Of a DNA stretch of 7,092 bases, positions 1 to 5,659 are shown piece after piece. Position 1 is the first letter of the stretch, and each line of letters starts with the position of its first letter. Origin of the DNA: Anaerolineales bacterium (GTDB taxonomy: Bacteria; Chloroflexota; Anaerolineae; Anaerolineales; UBA4823); NCBI GenBank assembly GCA_028687395.1, contig JAQUAE010000092.1:1-7092 (forward strand), given 5' to 3'. The translations under genes were made by a program, and so were the position numbers. Under the pieces are notes generated by a model that was not told where the DNA came from, did not search any database, and saw only the letters and a list, made by a program, of their open reading frames with translations.

Positions 1-302
1 CCTTCTTCTTCGTCACCCTACCCGAGGCGCTGCCCATCGCGGTCATCACCCGCTTCATCAACTGGTTCCACGAGTTCGGCATCCCGGTCGGCGGCGTGGT
101 GGTCAACATGCTGATCGACAAGAGCACCGTCAGCGCCGTGACGCCCGACTTCGTCAAGAACCGCGTGACGATGCAGGACGAGTACATGCTCGAGGTCGAG
201 CGCCAGTTCGACGGCATGGTGCGCGCTATCCTGCCCCTCTTCGAGACCGAGGTGCGCGGCGTGCCCATGCTCCAGCGCACCGCCGACCTCCTCTTCGCCT
301 AG
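1..302 (+). CDS. ArsA/Get3-family ATPase, C-terminal part (5' end outside window)
   Basis: The reading frame is already open at the left edge (first full codon at base 3) and ends at TAG 300-302, leaving about 99 C-terminal residues. The visible part begins with VTLPEALPIAVITRFI, then a FHEFGIPVGGVVVNMLID segment. This matches the end of the ArsA/Get3/TRC40 P-loop ATPase fold, where a strand ending in 'T.PE' leads to an amphipathic helix and an 'hhhN' nucleotide-base-contact strand (here VVVNM). It is followed by 'RVTMQDEYMLEVERQF' and 'LPLFETEVRGVPMLQRTADLLF', the usual closing 'P.F..EVRG...L' segment. Family members hydrolyse ATP either to drive arsenite efflux with ArsB or to deliver tail-anchored membrane proteins. 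The P-loop and any metal-binding cysteines lie outside the window, so the role cannot be chosen; nothing in view (no ArsB, ArsR or ArsD) argues for arsenic resistance. It converges on the gene at 394-1035. Confidence 0.82.
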   Translation, partial: FFFVTLPEALPIAVITRFINWFHEFGIPVGGVVVNMLIDKSTVSAVTPDFVKNRVTMQDEYMLEVERQFDGMVRAILPLFETEVRGVPMLQRTADLLFA

Positions 303-315
303 GAGCGCGATTGGA

Positions 316-390
316 TTGCGACAGCATGGCTGTCGCAAAAAGGATGCGGGAGCATGGCTCCCGCATTCCGATTCGAGCGTGGCTCCCACA
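316..390. repeat. Tandem hairpin array with a shared AGC-ATG-GCT core
   Basis: Two perfect inverted repeats sit back to back: 316-338 (arms TTGCGACAGC and GCTGTCGCAA) and 344-366 (arms ATGCGGGAGC and GCTCCCGCAT). Both have 10-bp stems and the loop ATG. A third, decayed unit follows at 375-390, where GAGC-GTG-GCTC still pairs and the right arm (GCTCCCACA) resembles that of unit 2. The two intact stems differ at three positions, and every difference is matched on the other arm. This is the only content of the 91-bp gap between two convergent genes. It looks like a REP-type palindromic element or locally duplicated terminator hairpins; I cannot assign it to a named family. Confidence 0.75.
337..366 (-). 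terminator. Intrinsic terminator for the minus-strand gene at 394-1035
   Basis: Read on the minus strand, the GC-rich 10-bp hairpin 344-366 (loop CAT) is followed after two C residues by five T (complement of A337-A341). It lies 28 bases past the stop codon at 394. This is the standard layout of a rho-independent terminator. The plus-strand gene ending at 302 has no T tract after either hairpin, so it is not clearly served by this element. Confidence 0.62.
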
Positions 391-393
391 TTG

Positions 394-1035
394 CTAATCT
401 TCGCCCAGCATTTTTGCCATCGCCTCCACCAGCGCCTCACTCGTCTCCTCCTGCGCCTGGCGCAACCGCGCCCGCAGCACCAGGTGGGGGGCCTCCTTGC
501 GTAGCGAAAGGCGAATGAGCGCCCCACGCCGTTGCTCGACGAACTCACGCAGCGCTTCGAGCTGCTCGGCGTCCTTCCGCCCGCGGCGGGCGATCTCCCA
601 CCCCTCGCCGGCGGGAATCAGCTCGAAGGGTTCCTTCCCCTGGCTGGAGACCACCCCGCGGTAGTCGCTGTCCTCCGCCTTCCCAACCTCGAACTCCTGG
701 GCTGGCGGCTTGCGCAGGTGCGCCTGGAGCACCAGCTCGTCGCGCCGCCCGCGCAGGCGTTGAAAGAGCCAGTAAGGAGGATTCTCGCGCGGCGCGATGC
801 GCACCTGCACCTCGGCGCGCAGGAAGGGCTTGTGGGCCGGGTCGACCAGGTAGCGCGCACCGCTGGCCAGCCTGCCCAACGGCGCAGCCTGGGGACGTTC
901 TCCCAGGCGGCGCAGCCCCGGCCGCAGCCAGCGTAGCGAGGCTTCCGCCAGCCCGCGGTTGGCGCTGGCGCCCCACAGGTAAGCGCTACCGAAAACCACG
1001 CACAGCCCAATGACGATCCACTCACCAATGCCCAT
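394..1035 (-). CDS. Membrane-anchored protein of unknown function (213 aa)
   Basis: The gene starts at ATG 1033-1035 with an AGGAGG ribosome site (complement of 1041-1046) five bases upstream, and stops at TAG 394-396. Residues about 5-22 (EWIVIGLCVVFGSAYLWG) form a single hydrophobic helix with no lipobox or clear cleavage site, so the protein is probably held in the membrane by an N-terminal anchor. The rest is soluble and strongly basic with many Arg. It contains 'ARYLVDPAHKPFLRAEVQVRI', 'LVLQAHLRKP' and a second charged segment with 'LIRLSLRKEAPHLVLRARLRQ', suggesting alternating beta strands, then a C-terminal helix 'EETSEALVEAMAKMLGED'. I recognise no family. The good ribosome site, a terminator just past the stop and plausible protein composition support a real gene. 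It is divergent from the lipoprotein gene at 1195 and convergent with the ATPase gene on its other side. Confidence 0.8.
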   Translation of the reverse strand: MGIGEWIVIGLCVVFGSAYLWGASANRGLAEASLRWLRPGLRRLGERPQAAPLGRLASGARYLVDPAHKPFLRAEVQVRIAPRENPPYWLFQRLRGRRDELVLQAHLRKPPAQEFEVGKAEDSDYRGVVSSQGKEPFELIPAGEGWEIARRGRKDAEQLEALREFVEQRRGALIRLSLRKEAPHLVLRARLRQAQEETSEALVEAMAKMLGED

Positions 1036-1194
1036 AACGCCCTCCTGTTCTCATCCCTACCAGTTTAGCCAAGATTCCCCGGCTTGTCAAAGAAACCGCC
1101 TGCTTCGCGCCAGGAGATGGTAATATAAACCCGGCGCGGGGAGCGCGAGAAGCCCTCTCCGCACCGTAAAATCCCAATCGAACGAGCCAAGGCC

Positions 1195-1791
1195 TTGATC
1201 CTGAGACACTCCCTCATTACCCTGATCCTGGCGGCGCAATTTCTGACAGGCTGCGCCGCGACCGAGGCGCCCGTCATGGCCACCAGCGAGGCGGGCGCGC
1301 CTTCACCCAAAGCCCCCGCCGCCACTGCTTCCCCCGCATTGGTTGAACCCACCGCGCAGCCCCCACCAGCCGGTCCCTACCCCGACGGCGCCGAAGCCGC
1401 CCTACCCCCTGTCTCCCCCTATCCCGGGGCCCTGCCCAACCAGCCCACCCAGCAATGCAGCGGTGCGATGGAACCGCAGGATGGGCTCGCTCTGGAAGCT
1501 GAGGCACCCCTGACCTTCACCTGGGAAGCCCAGGCCGGTGCAGTTAGCTACCGGGTAGAAGTGATCCCGCCGGCCGGGGAGCTCCTCGTTCTGCCGGCGA
1601 CCGAGACCCAGGTGGCGGCGCCTCCCCTCAGCCAGCCGGGCGTCTACCTGTGGAGCCTGATCGCCCTGGACGCCAGCGGCGCGCCTTTGTGCGCCAGCGC
1701 CATGCGCGCCTTCACCGTCGCCGGACCCTATCCCTCTCCGCCCTCCTCCTCCGGAATGAAAGAGGAGCCAGAACGCCCACCCAGCGGCTGA
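1195..1791 (+). CDS. Secreted lipoprotein with Pro-rich linker and Fn3/Ig-like domain
   Basis: The 198-residue product begins with a lipoprotein signal: basic R4/H5, a hydrophobic stretch (SLITLILAAQF) and lipobox LTGC with C20 as the lipidation site. It should therefore be exported and anchored by its N-terminus. Residues about 25-88 are a low-complexity Pro/Ala linker with Tyr-Pro units (GPYP at 60-63, SPYP at 74-77; GPYP recurs at 177-180). Residues about 95-176 look like one beta-sandwich domain: LTFTWEAQAGAVSYRVEV, then YLWSLIALDASG and AFTV, the Trp/Tyr pattern of Fn3/Ig-like repeats; C88 and C166 could form a disulfide. The start is TTG at 1195; there is no in-frame ATG nearby and only a weak AAGG upstream, so the start rests on the signal peptide. 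It may bind an envelope partner or ligand; no catalytic motif is visible. Confidence 0.72.
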   Translation: MILRHSLITLILAAQFLTGCAATEAPVMATSEAGAPSPKAPAATASPALVEPTAQPPPAGPYPDGAEAALPPVSPYPGALPNQPTQQCSGAMEPQDGLALEAEAPLTFTWEAQAGAVSYRVEVIPPAGELLVLPATETQVAAPPLSQPGVYLWSLIALDASGAPLCASAMRAFTVAGPYPSPPSSSGMKEEPERPPSG

Positions 1792-1923
1792 AAATGAGCG
1801 CTTGCAGGACGTGCTCCTGGACCCAAAGATCACTCATCGCCGCCAGCCGTCCAGGCGAGTGTGCGCCCCCAGCCGGGGGATGATTGCGTCGTTCACCGGC
1901 CCTGCGGCGCCTCGCAGGCGTGT

Positions 1924-1958
1924 TAAAATAGACCTGTGGCTTCCCCCGGTTCAAGGAG
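1924..1958 (+). promoter_or_regulatory. Possible -10 box and ribosome site for the STAS-like gene
   Basis: TAAAAT at 1924-1929 is a fair -10 box, but no convincing -35 lies 16-18 bases before it (that stretch is GC-rich and includes a 6-bp hairpin, CCTGCG/CGCAGG, at 1901-1918). AAGGAG at 1953-1958 is a good ribosome site, although its 11-base spacing to the ATG at 1970 is long. A nearer ATG at 1960 is out of frame and almost touches the ribosome site, so 1970 is preferred. Confidence 0.35.
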
Positions 1959-1969
1959 CATGACCCCGC

Positions 1970-2335
1970 ATGTACGCCATCCAAAGCGATCCCCAATGCC
2001 AGCGCATGGGTATCACCATCAGCCAGTCGTTGAGCGCCACCGACTTCGACGCCCTGTGCCAGTCCATCCGCGCCGAGGCCAGTAAATTGCCCACCGGCTG
2101 GACCGCCGCCGTCGACCTGCGCGGCGCCTGGGTGGATAACCCTTTCATTAACAAACAGTTGCAATCGCTGCAAGAAACCCTGCTGGAAGCGCAGGCCGGC
2201 CGTGTTGCCACGCTGCTGGATAACGCCGCCATCAAGCTGCGCCTGCTGCAAGCTGGCGAGCGCACCCGCTCGAACGTGATCACCCGCCGCTTCACCGATT
2301 TGGCGGAATGGGAGCGCTTCCTGGCGGAGGCTTGA
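1970..2335 (+). CDS. Small STAS/SpoIIAA-like protein (121 aa)
   Basis: A short cytoplasmic alpha/beta protein with no signal peptide or membrane segment. It opens with a strand-like 'MYAIQSDPQCQRMGITIS' and then helix 'DFDALCQSIRAEASKL'. Next come strand 'WTAAVDLRGAWV' (DLRG at 49-52), helix 'NKQLQSLQETLLEAQA', strand 'RVATLLD', and a C-terminal 'RRFTDLAEWERFL'. This order, with a central 'DLRG' and a closing 'F.D..EWE.FL', fits the small STAS/SpoIIAA-like (SEC14-like) proteins found singly in many bacteria. Those with an anti-sigma antagonist role carry a phosphorylatable Ser after a short strand; I see no clear equivalent here, so a partner-switching role is not supported. It ends 29 bases before the stop of the convergent DinB-like gene. 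No kinase, phosphatase or sigma factor is nearby. Family assignment is by pattern only. Confidence 0.62.
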   Translation: MYAIQSDPQCQRMGITISQSLSATDFDALCQSIRAEASKLPTGWTAAVDLRGAWVDNPFINKQLQSLQETLLEAQAGRVATLLDNAAIKLRLLQAGERTRSNVITRRFTDLAEWERFLAEA

Positions 2336-2364
2336 ATCCCCTACCACCCCAGAGTCCGGCTGGG

Positions 2365-2877
2365 CTAATCCTGGTTTGTGCCGGTCTGCCCGGCGAGGTC
2401 TTTCCCCAGTCTGGCTTTCAAATCGCGGGTGTGCATGAGCTGGTGACCGTAGATCGCCAGCACGTTGTTCTCCAGGCTGATCACGCCCAGCGCCGGGTGC
2501 CGGCCCAGGCAATCCAGTTGCTCGTCCTGCAGGCTGCGCACCCAGGCAATCGTCGCCTGGCGGGCGGCGTCGAGCGCCTCCAGCAACTCGCTGGGGGACT
2601 TCCCCTCCAGCAGGCGCTGCTCCTCGGCGTTGAACTCGTCCAGGTCGAAATCCGCGCCCACCCCCTCCCCGCCGCGGGCAACACCCTGGGCGAGCTGCAG
2701 CAGGCGCACCTCGGAGGAGAGGAAGTGCGCCAGCAGGGCGCGCACATCCCAGGCGCAGGGGTCAGTATACAGCGGTTGCGACCATTGCTCGTCGGTGAGG
2801 GCGTTGAAGAGCTCGGCCGTCTTCAGGCGGCCTTTTTCCAGGCGGGAAACCAGGGAGTCCAGGCGTGCGGAGGTCAT
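2365..2877 (-). CDS. DinB/MDMPI-type four-helix metal-binding protein (170 aa)
   Basis: The start is ATG 2875-2877, with AAAGGAG (complement of 2885-2891) seven bases upstream and a promoter whose start point would fall near 2945. The longer in-frame ATG at 2940 would leave almost no leader and has no ribosome site. The protein has the DinB / mycothiol-dependent maleylpyruvate isomerase N-terminal layout: helix 'LDSLVSRLEKGRLKTAELFNAL', 'W.VRALLAHFLSSE' carrying H51, helix 'LLEALDAARQATIAWVRSL', and 'YGHQLMHTRDLKARLG' with H145 and H149. His residues at these helix positions bind a divalent metal in the family. Members act as thiol-dependent transferases or isomerases (mycothiol or bacillithiol), but most lone DinB-like proteins have no known reaction. 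The expected length (150-180 aa) and domain order are intact. No neighbour suggests a substrate. Confidence 0.8.
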   Translation of the reverse strand: MTSARLDSLVSRLEKGRLKTAELFNALTDEQWSQPLYTDPCAWDVRALLAHFLSSEVRLLQLAQGVARGGEGVGADFDLDEFNAEEQRLLEGKSPSELLEALDAARQATIAWVRSLQDEQLDCLGRHPALGVISLENNVLAIYGHQLMHTRDLKARLGKDLAGQTGTNQD

Positions 2878-2952
2878 CGGGGCGCTCCTTTGCGGGGATC
2901 GACCGCTGGTCGTTATGCCCCAGCGGTGGGAGAGGCGCATGCCAGTGCCCTA

Positions 2953-2979
2953 ATTATACAGGCGCTCGAGCCAAATCAA
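2953..2979 (-). promoter_or_regulatory. Sigma-70-type promoter for the DinB-like gene
   Basis: On the minus strand a perfect TATAAT (complement of 2953-2958) is preceded by TTGATT (complement of 2974-2979) with a 15-base spacer; shifting to TTTGAT gives 16. Predicted transcription starts near 2945, leaving about 68 bases before the ATG at 2877. It is the clearest promoter in the window. Confidence 0.6.
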
Positions 2980-2991
2980 ACTCAACCTGCG

Positions 2992-3237
2992 TTACATACC
3001 CGGATAAGCATACGGCGAGGGATTGCGCGGCGGCAGGATCAATGGGAAGGTTGTGATCGGAGCTAGGGGTGGGCAGGCCCATGCCAGGGGCCAGGAAACG
3101 GCTCCCAGATCGAAAGTCAAGCCATCGGCAAGGCTACCGACGACCATGGCCACCGGGATGCGGGTTCCCTTGATGCAGGGGTCTCCGTGATGGATTTCAG
3201 GATGGATTGTAATTCGATCTTGCCAGCGCCGATTCAT
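2992..3237 (-). pseudogene. Truncated DUF433 (antitoxin-like) gene
   Basis: The start is ATG 3235-3237, with GGAGG (complement of 3243-3247) five bases upstream; an upstream in-frame TTG lies inside this ribosome site and is not needed. The first 38 residues (MNRRWQDRITIHPEIHHG, DPCIKGTRIPVAMVV, GSLADGLTFD) are a clear DUF433 N-terminal half, including the family's 'G.P.I.GTRIPV' segment. After 'LTFD' (about base 3122) the usual continuation, an 'EIL..YP.LT.EDI..AL.YA' helix pair, is missing. It is replaced by Pro-rich sequence without family character, ending at TAG 2992. The other two frames do not restore the domain, so this is a deletion or junction and not a simple frameshift. DUF433 proteins are often antitoxins paired with DUF5615 PIN-like toxins; no toxin gene follows. 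Probably a relic, though a short product could still be made from the intact start. Confidence 0.7.
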
Positions 3238-3372
3238 ACCAACCTCCAATCGTCACACCAATATGCCATTGTACACCAGGTTGGATGCATGGGCAGTCTC
3301 GGCCAGAGCGGCGTAATATATCTTTGCCCTTGATAGGTCATTTCGCCGATCCGAGACACCGCCATTTAGCGC

Positions 3373-3401
3373 TTGGGATGGTCAGTCATTCTCGCTAGAA
3401 T
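3373..3401 (+). promoter_or_regulatory. Promoter of the ABC/YHS operon with overlapping inverted repeat
   Basis: TTGGGA (3373-3378) and TAGAAT (3396-3401) are spaced by exactly 17 bases, giving a start point near 3408 and a leader of about 18 bases before the ATG at 3426. The -10 box is the right arm of a perfect inverted repeat, ATTCT-CGCT-AGAAT (3388-3401), a possible repressor site. No regulator gene is visible in the window, so regulation is inference. Confidence 0.5.
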
Positions 3402-3425
3402 AGAGATAGACAATCCAGGATAAGG

Positions 3426-4538
3426 ATGGCTGGGAGAATGTCTCTGGCACGCCGTAATCTCCTTCAAGAAAAGACCCGCATGGCACTCAGCGTGGGCGGG
3501 GTGGCCCTGGCGGTGATGTTGACCCTGGTGCTTAACGCCTTCCTGTCGGGGATGAACCGCCAGATCACCTCCTACCTCGACCACTCACCCGGCTCACTCG
3601 TCGTCGCTCAAGAAGACGTGGTCAATCTCCTCGGGGCGACCTCCTTGCTGCCAGGTGGAATAATGTCGCAAGTAGAGGCTGTCCGTAGCGTGGATGAAGC
3701 CATCCCGATCCTATCTCAGTTCGTCATTCTCGACTTACATGGGAAGAAGCAGCCCGCCTATATGGTGGGGTACGACCCAGACGAAGGCGGAGGGCCTTGG
3801 GAGCTATTCGCGGGGCGCCAACCGCGCACGAAACGGGAAATGGTCTTTGACCAGGTGTTGGCCGAGCGTCACGGTCTGAAGATCGGCGACGAAGTGGAGG
3901 TGCTAGGAAAAGACTTCACCATCGTTGGCCTATCGGATGGCACCACGTCATGGATGACGAGCTTCTTCTTCCTCCAAAAGGCAGCCGCCGAGAATTTACT
4001 GCTTTCCCCTGGATCGACCAGTTTCCTGTTGCTCACCACTTCTGAGGGTGCGGATCTTGAAAGCACCCTCCAGCGATTAAATAACCTCCCCGGAGTGAAC
4101 GCGCTCACCAAGCAAGAAATGGCTGTCAACGACCTCAAGCTGTTCGCCCAAGTCTTTTCCACCCCGCTCAAGCTGATGGTCAGCATTGCCTTTCTGGTGG
4201 GGACAATGGTTGTCGGCTTGGTGATTTACACTGCAACAGTGGAGCGGCAGCGCGAATACGGCGTGCTCAAAGCGATTGGCGCCAGGAATGGGGTTTTGTA
4301 TCAGGTCGTCCTTGTCCAGGCGCTGGCAGCCTCGCTGACGGGCTCACTTGCCGGCGTGCTGTTAGCCTACGGCGTTGCCCAGTGGATCATGGCCGTCAGA
4401 CCGCAGTTCCTTATCGTGTTCGATCCATCCGATGCGGTGTGGGCGCTGCTGTCAGGGTTGGGCATGGCTCTGCTTGCAGCGCTGTTTCCGGCGCGGGTGG
4501 TGGCCGGATTAGCGCCGGCGGAGATATTCCGGAGATGA
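3426..4538 (+). CDS. ABC transporter permease, MacB/FtsX type (first of two paralogues)
   Basis: A 370-residue inner-membrane permease with the four-helix MacB/FtsX layout. TM1 spans about 19-41 (SVGGVALAVMLTLVL), followed by a large extracytoplasmic domain of about 42-245 containing 'GDEVEVLGKDFTIVG'. The FtsX core then has TM2 about 249-271, the cytoplasmic coupling segment 'REYGVLKAIGARNGVLY' (276-292), TM3 about 293-317 and TM4 about 336-356, ending 'PAEIFR'. Family members do not form a substrate channel; they act as mechanotransmitters, moving envelope lipids, lipoproteins or peptides. The first gene of the operon, it overlaps the next permease by four bases (ATGA, 4535-4538). AGGA at 3417-3420 lies five bases before the ATG at 3426; a second in-frame ATG at 3438 (366 aa) aligns better with the paralogue's N-terminus and is possible. 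The substrate cannot be told from sequence. Confidence 0.9.
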   Translation: MAGRMSLARRNLLQEKTRMALSVGGVALAVMLTLVLNAFLSGMNRQITSYLDHSPGSLVVAQEDVVNLLGATSLLPGGIMSQVEAVRSVDEAIPILSQFVILDLHGKKQPAYMVGYDPDEGGGPWELFAGRQPRTKREMVFDQVLAERHGLKIGDEVEVLGKDFTIVGLSDGTTSWMTSFFFLQKAAAENLLLSPGSTSFLLLTTSEGADLESTLQRLNNLPGVNALTKQEMAVNDLKLFAQVFSTPLKLMVSIAFLVGTMVVGLVIYTATVERQREYGVLKAIGARNGVLYQVVLVQALAASLTGSLAGVLLAYGVAQWIMAVRPQFLIVFDPSDAVWALLSGLGMALLAALFPARVVAGLAPAEIFRR

Positions 4539-5647
4539 CCCGCCTGGCTTTCCGAAACCTGTTTCAGAACAAGATTCGCATGGTGATCTCCGTCGGTGGA
4601 GTGGCGCTTGCGTTAATGTTGATCCTCTCTCTCGATGCGATCTTCACGGGGGTGGAACAGCGCATCACGGTTTACATCGACAACAGCGGAGCGGACATCT
4701 TCGTGTCCCAGTCAGACGTACGCAATATGCACATGGCCTCTTCGTCATTGCCGGATTCCGTGACAAGGATTGTAAAAGCTGTGCCTGGTGTGGCGAAAGT
4801 CACGCCAATCAGCTATATATCGAACTATGTCGTGATGGGTGATGAACGCAATCTGGCTTACATCATCGGATTGCCAGATATGGCTGAATTCGGCGGCCCC
4901 TGGAAAATCTCGTCCGGGGGCAGTCTGCCCGAGGAAGGTGAAGCCATCATCGACCGCGCCATTGCCGAAAAGTCAGGCGTCCATTTGGGTGATGAAGTCA
5001 AGATCCTGGGCGAGGAATTTGAGGTTGCGGGCCTTGCTGAAGAGACCTCCAGCCTGGTCAACTCGGTGGCTTTCATCTCGATGGATGACTTTGCCGAGCT
5101 GCGCGGCAATTACGACACGTTCAGTTTCCTGTTGGTGAAGGTAAAAGAGGGGGTGTCCCCTCAGGACACGGCTAAGCGCATCGAGGCATGGGTGAGAGAT
5201 GTCACTGCCCAGACCACCGAGGCTTTCTCGAATCAGGAGCGCAAGGTGGTCAAGGACATGAGCACCGATGTGATCACCATCATGAACCTGATTGGCTTCC
5301 TCATCGGACTGGCAGTGATGGCGCTCACGGTGTACACTGCCACGCTCGCTCGCCGCCCGGAATATGGCGTTCTCAAAGCTTTGGGGGCGCGCAACGGGCA
5401 CCTTTACCGCGCTGTCCTGGCTCAGGCGCTGATCAGCGTCGCCATTGGCTTTGCGGTGGGCCTGGCGATTACTTTACTGCTTTCGGCCATCATCCCCCGC
5501 CTGGGTTTGAGCATGGTGCTCCAGGTCAGCAGCGCCTCACTGCTCAAGGTGGGCGGCCTCTCGCTGGTCATCGCTGGCATCTCCGCTGTCCTTCCCATCC
5601 GGCAGATTTCGGGGTTGGACCCCGCCGTGGTGTTCAGAAGCAAGTAA
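4535..5647 (+). CDS. ABC transporter permease, MacB/FtsX type (second paralogue)
   Basis: The start is the ATG of the ATGA overlap with the upstream stop. It gives an N-terminus (MTRLAFRNLFQNKIRM) collinear with the first permease and a product of 370 residues, the same length. A longer open frame upstream lies entirely within the first permease in another frame and is not family-like. TM1 is about 17-39, the extracytoplasmic domain about 40-245 ('GDEVKILGEEFEVAGLAEE' matches the paralogue), TM2 about 248-269, coupling segment 'PEYGVLKALGARNGHLY' (275-291), TM3 about 295-320, TM4 about 337-354, end 'DPAVVFR'. The similarity over the whole length points to a tandem duplication followed by divergence, and so to a probable heterodimer. 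A Met-His-Met triplet (residues 65-67) sits in the extracytoplasmic domain where the paralogue has Leu-Leu-Gly. Confidence 0.92.
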   Translation: MTRLAFRNLFQNKIRMVISVGGVALALMLILSLDAIFTGVEQRITVYIDNSGADIFVSQSDVRNMHMASSSLPDSVTRIVKAVPGVAKVTPISYISNYVVMGDERNLAYIIGLPDMAEFGGPWKISSGGSLPEEGEAIIDRAIAEKSGVHLGDEVKILGEEFEVAGLAEETSSLVNSVAFISMDDFAELRGNYDTFSFLLVKVKEGVSPQDTAKRIEAWVRDVTAQTTEAFSNQERKVVKDMSTDVITIMNLIGFLIGLAVMALTVYTATLARRPEYGVLKALGARNGHLYRAVLAQALISVAIGFAVGLAITLLLSAIIPRLGLSMVLQVSSASLLKVGGLSLVIAGISAVLPIRQISGLDPAVVFRSK

Positions 5648-5659
5648 AGGCAGGTATGT

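Noticed and set aside
2348..2364. CCCAG/CTGGG hairpin between the convergent STAS-like and DinB-like genes
   Set aside because: The stem is only 5 bp and neither strand has a T tract, so I do not call it a terminator.
1712..2512. Long minus-strand open frame (266 codons) across the STAS-like gene
   Set aside because: It spans parts of three features, has no ribosome site, and its translation is low-complexity Arg/Gly/Ala typical of shadow frames.
2308..3066. Long plus-strand open frame (252 codons) opposite the DinB-like gene
   Set aside because: It is the antisense shadow of a GC-rich gene with a recognisable family, ribosome site and promoter; its own product has no family character.
3268..3273. 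Minus-strand TACAAT as a -10 box for the DUF433 remnant
   Set aside because: The -10 is fair but nothing resembling a -35 lies at the right distance.
4382..4534. Upstream extension of the second permease frame
   Set aside because: The 51 extra codons lie within the first permease in another frame, have no permease character, and the ATGA overlap gives a start collinear with the paralogue.
5153..5169. GTGTCC/GGACAC hairpin
   Set aside because: It lies inside the second permease coding sequence with no T tract; likely a chance pairing.
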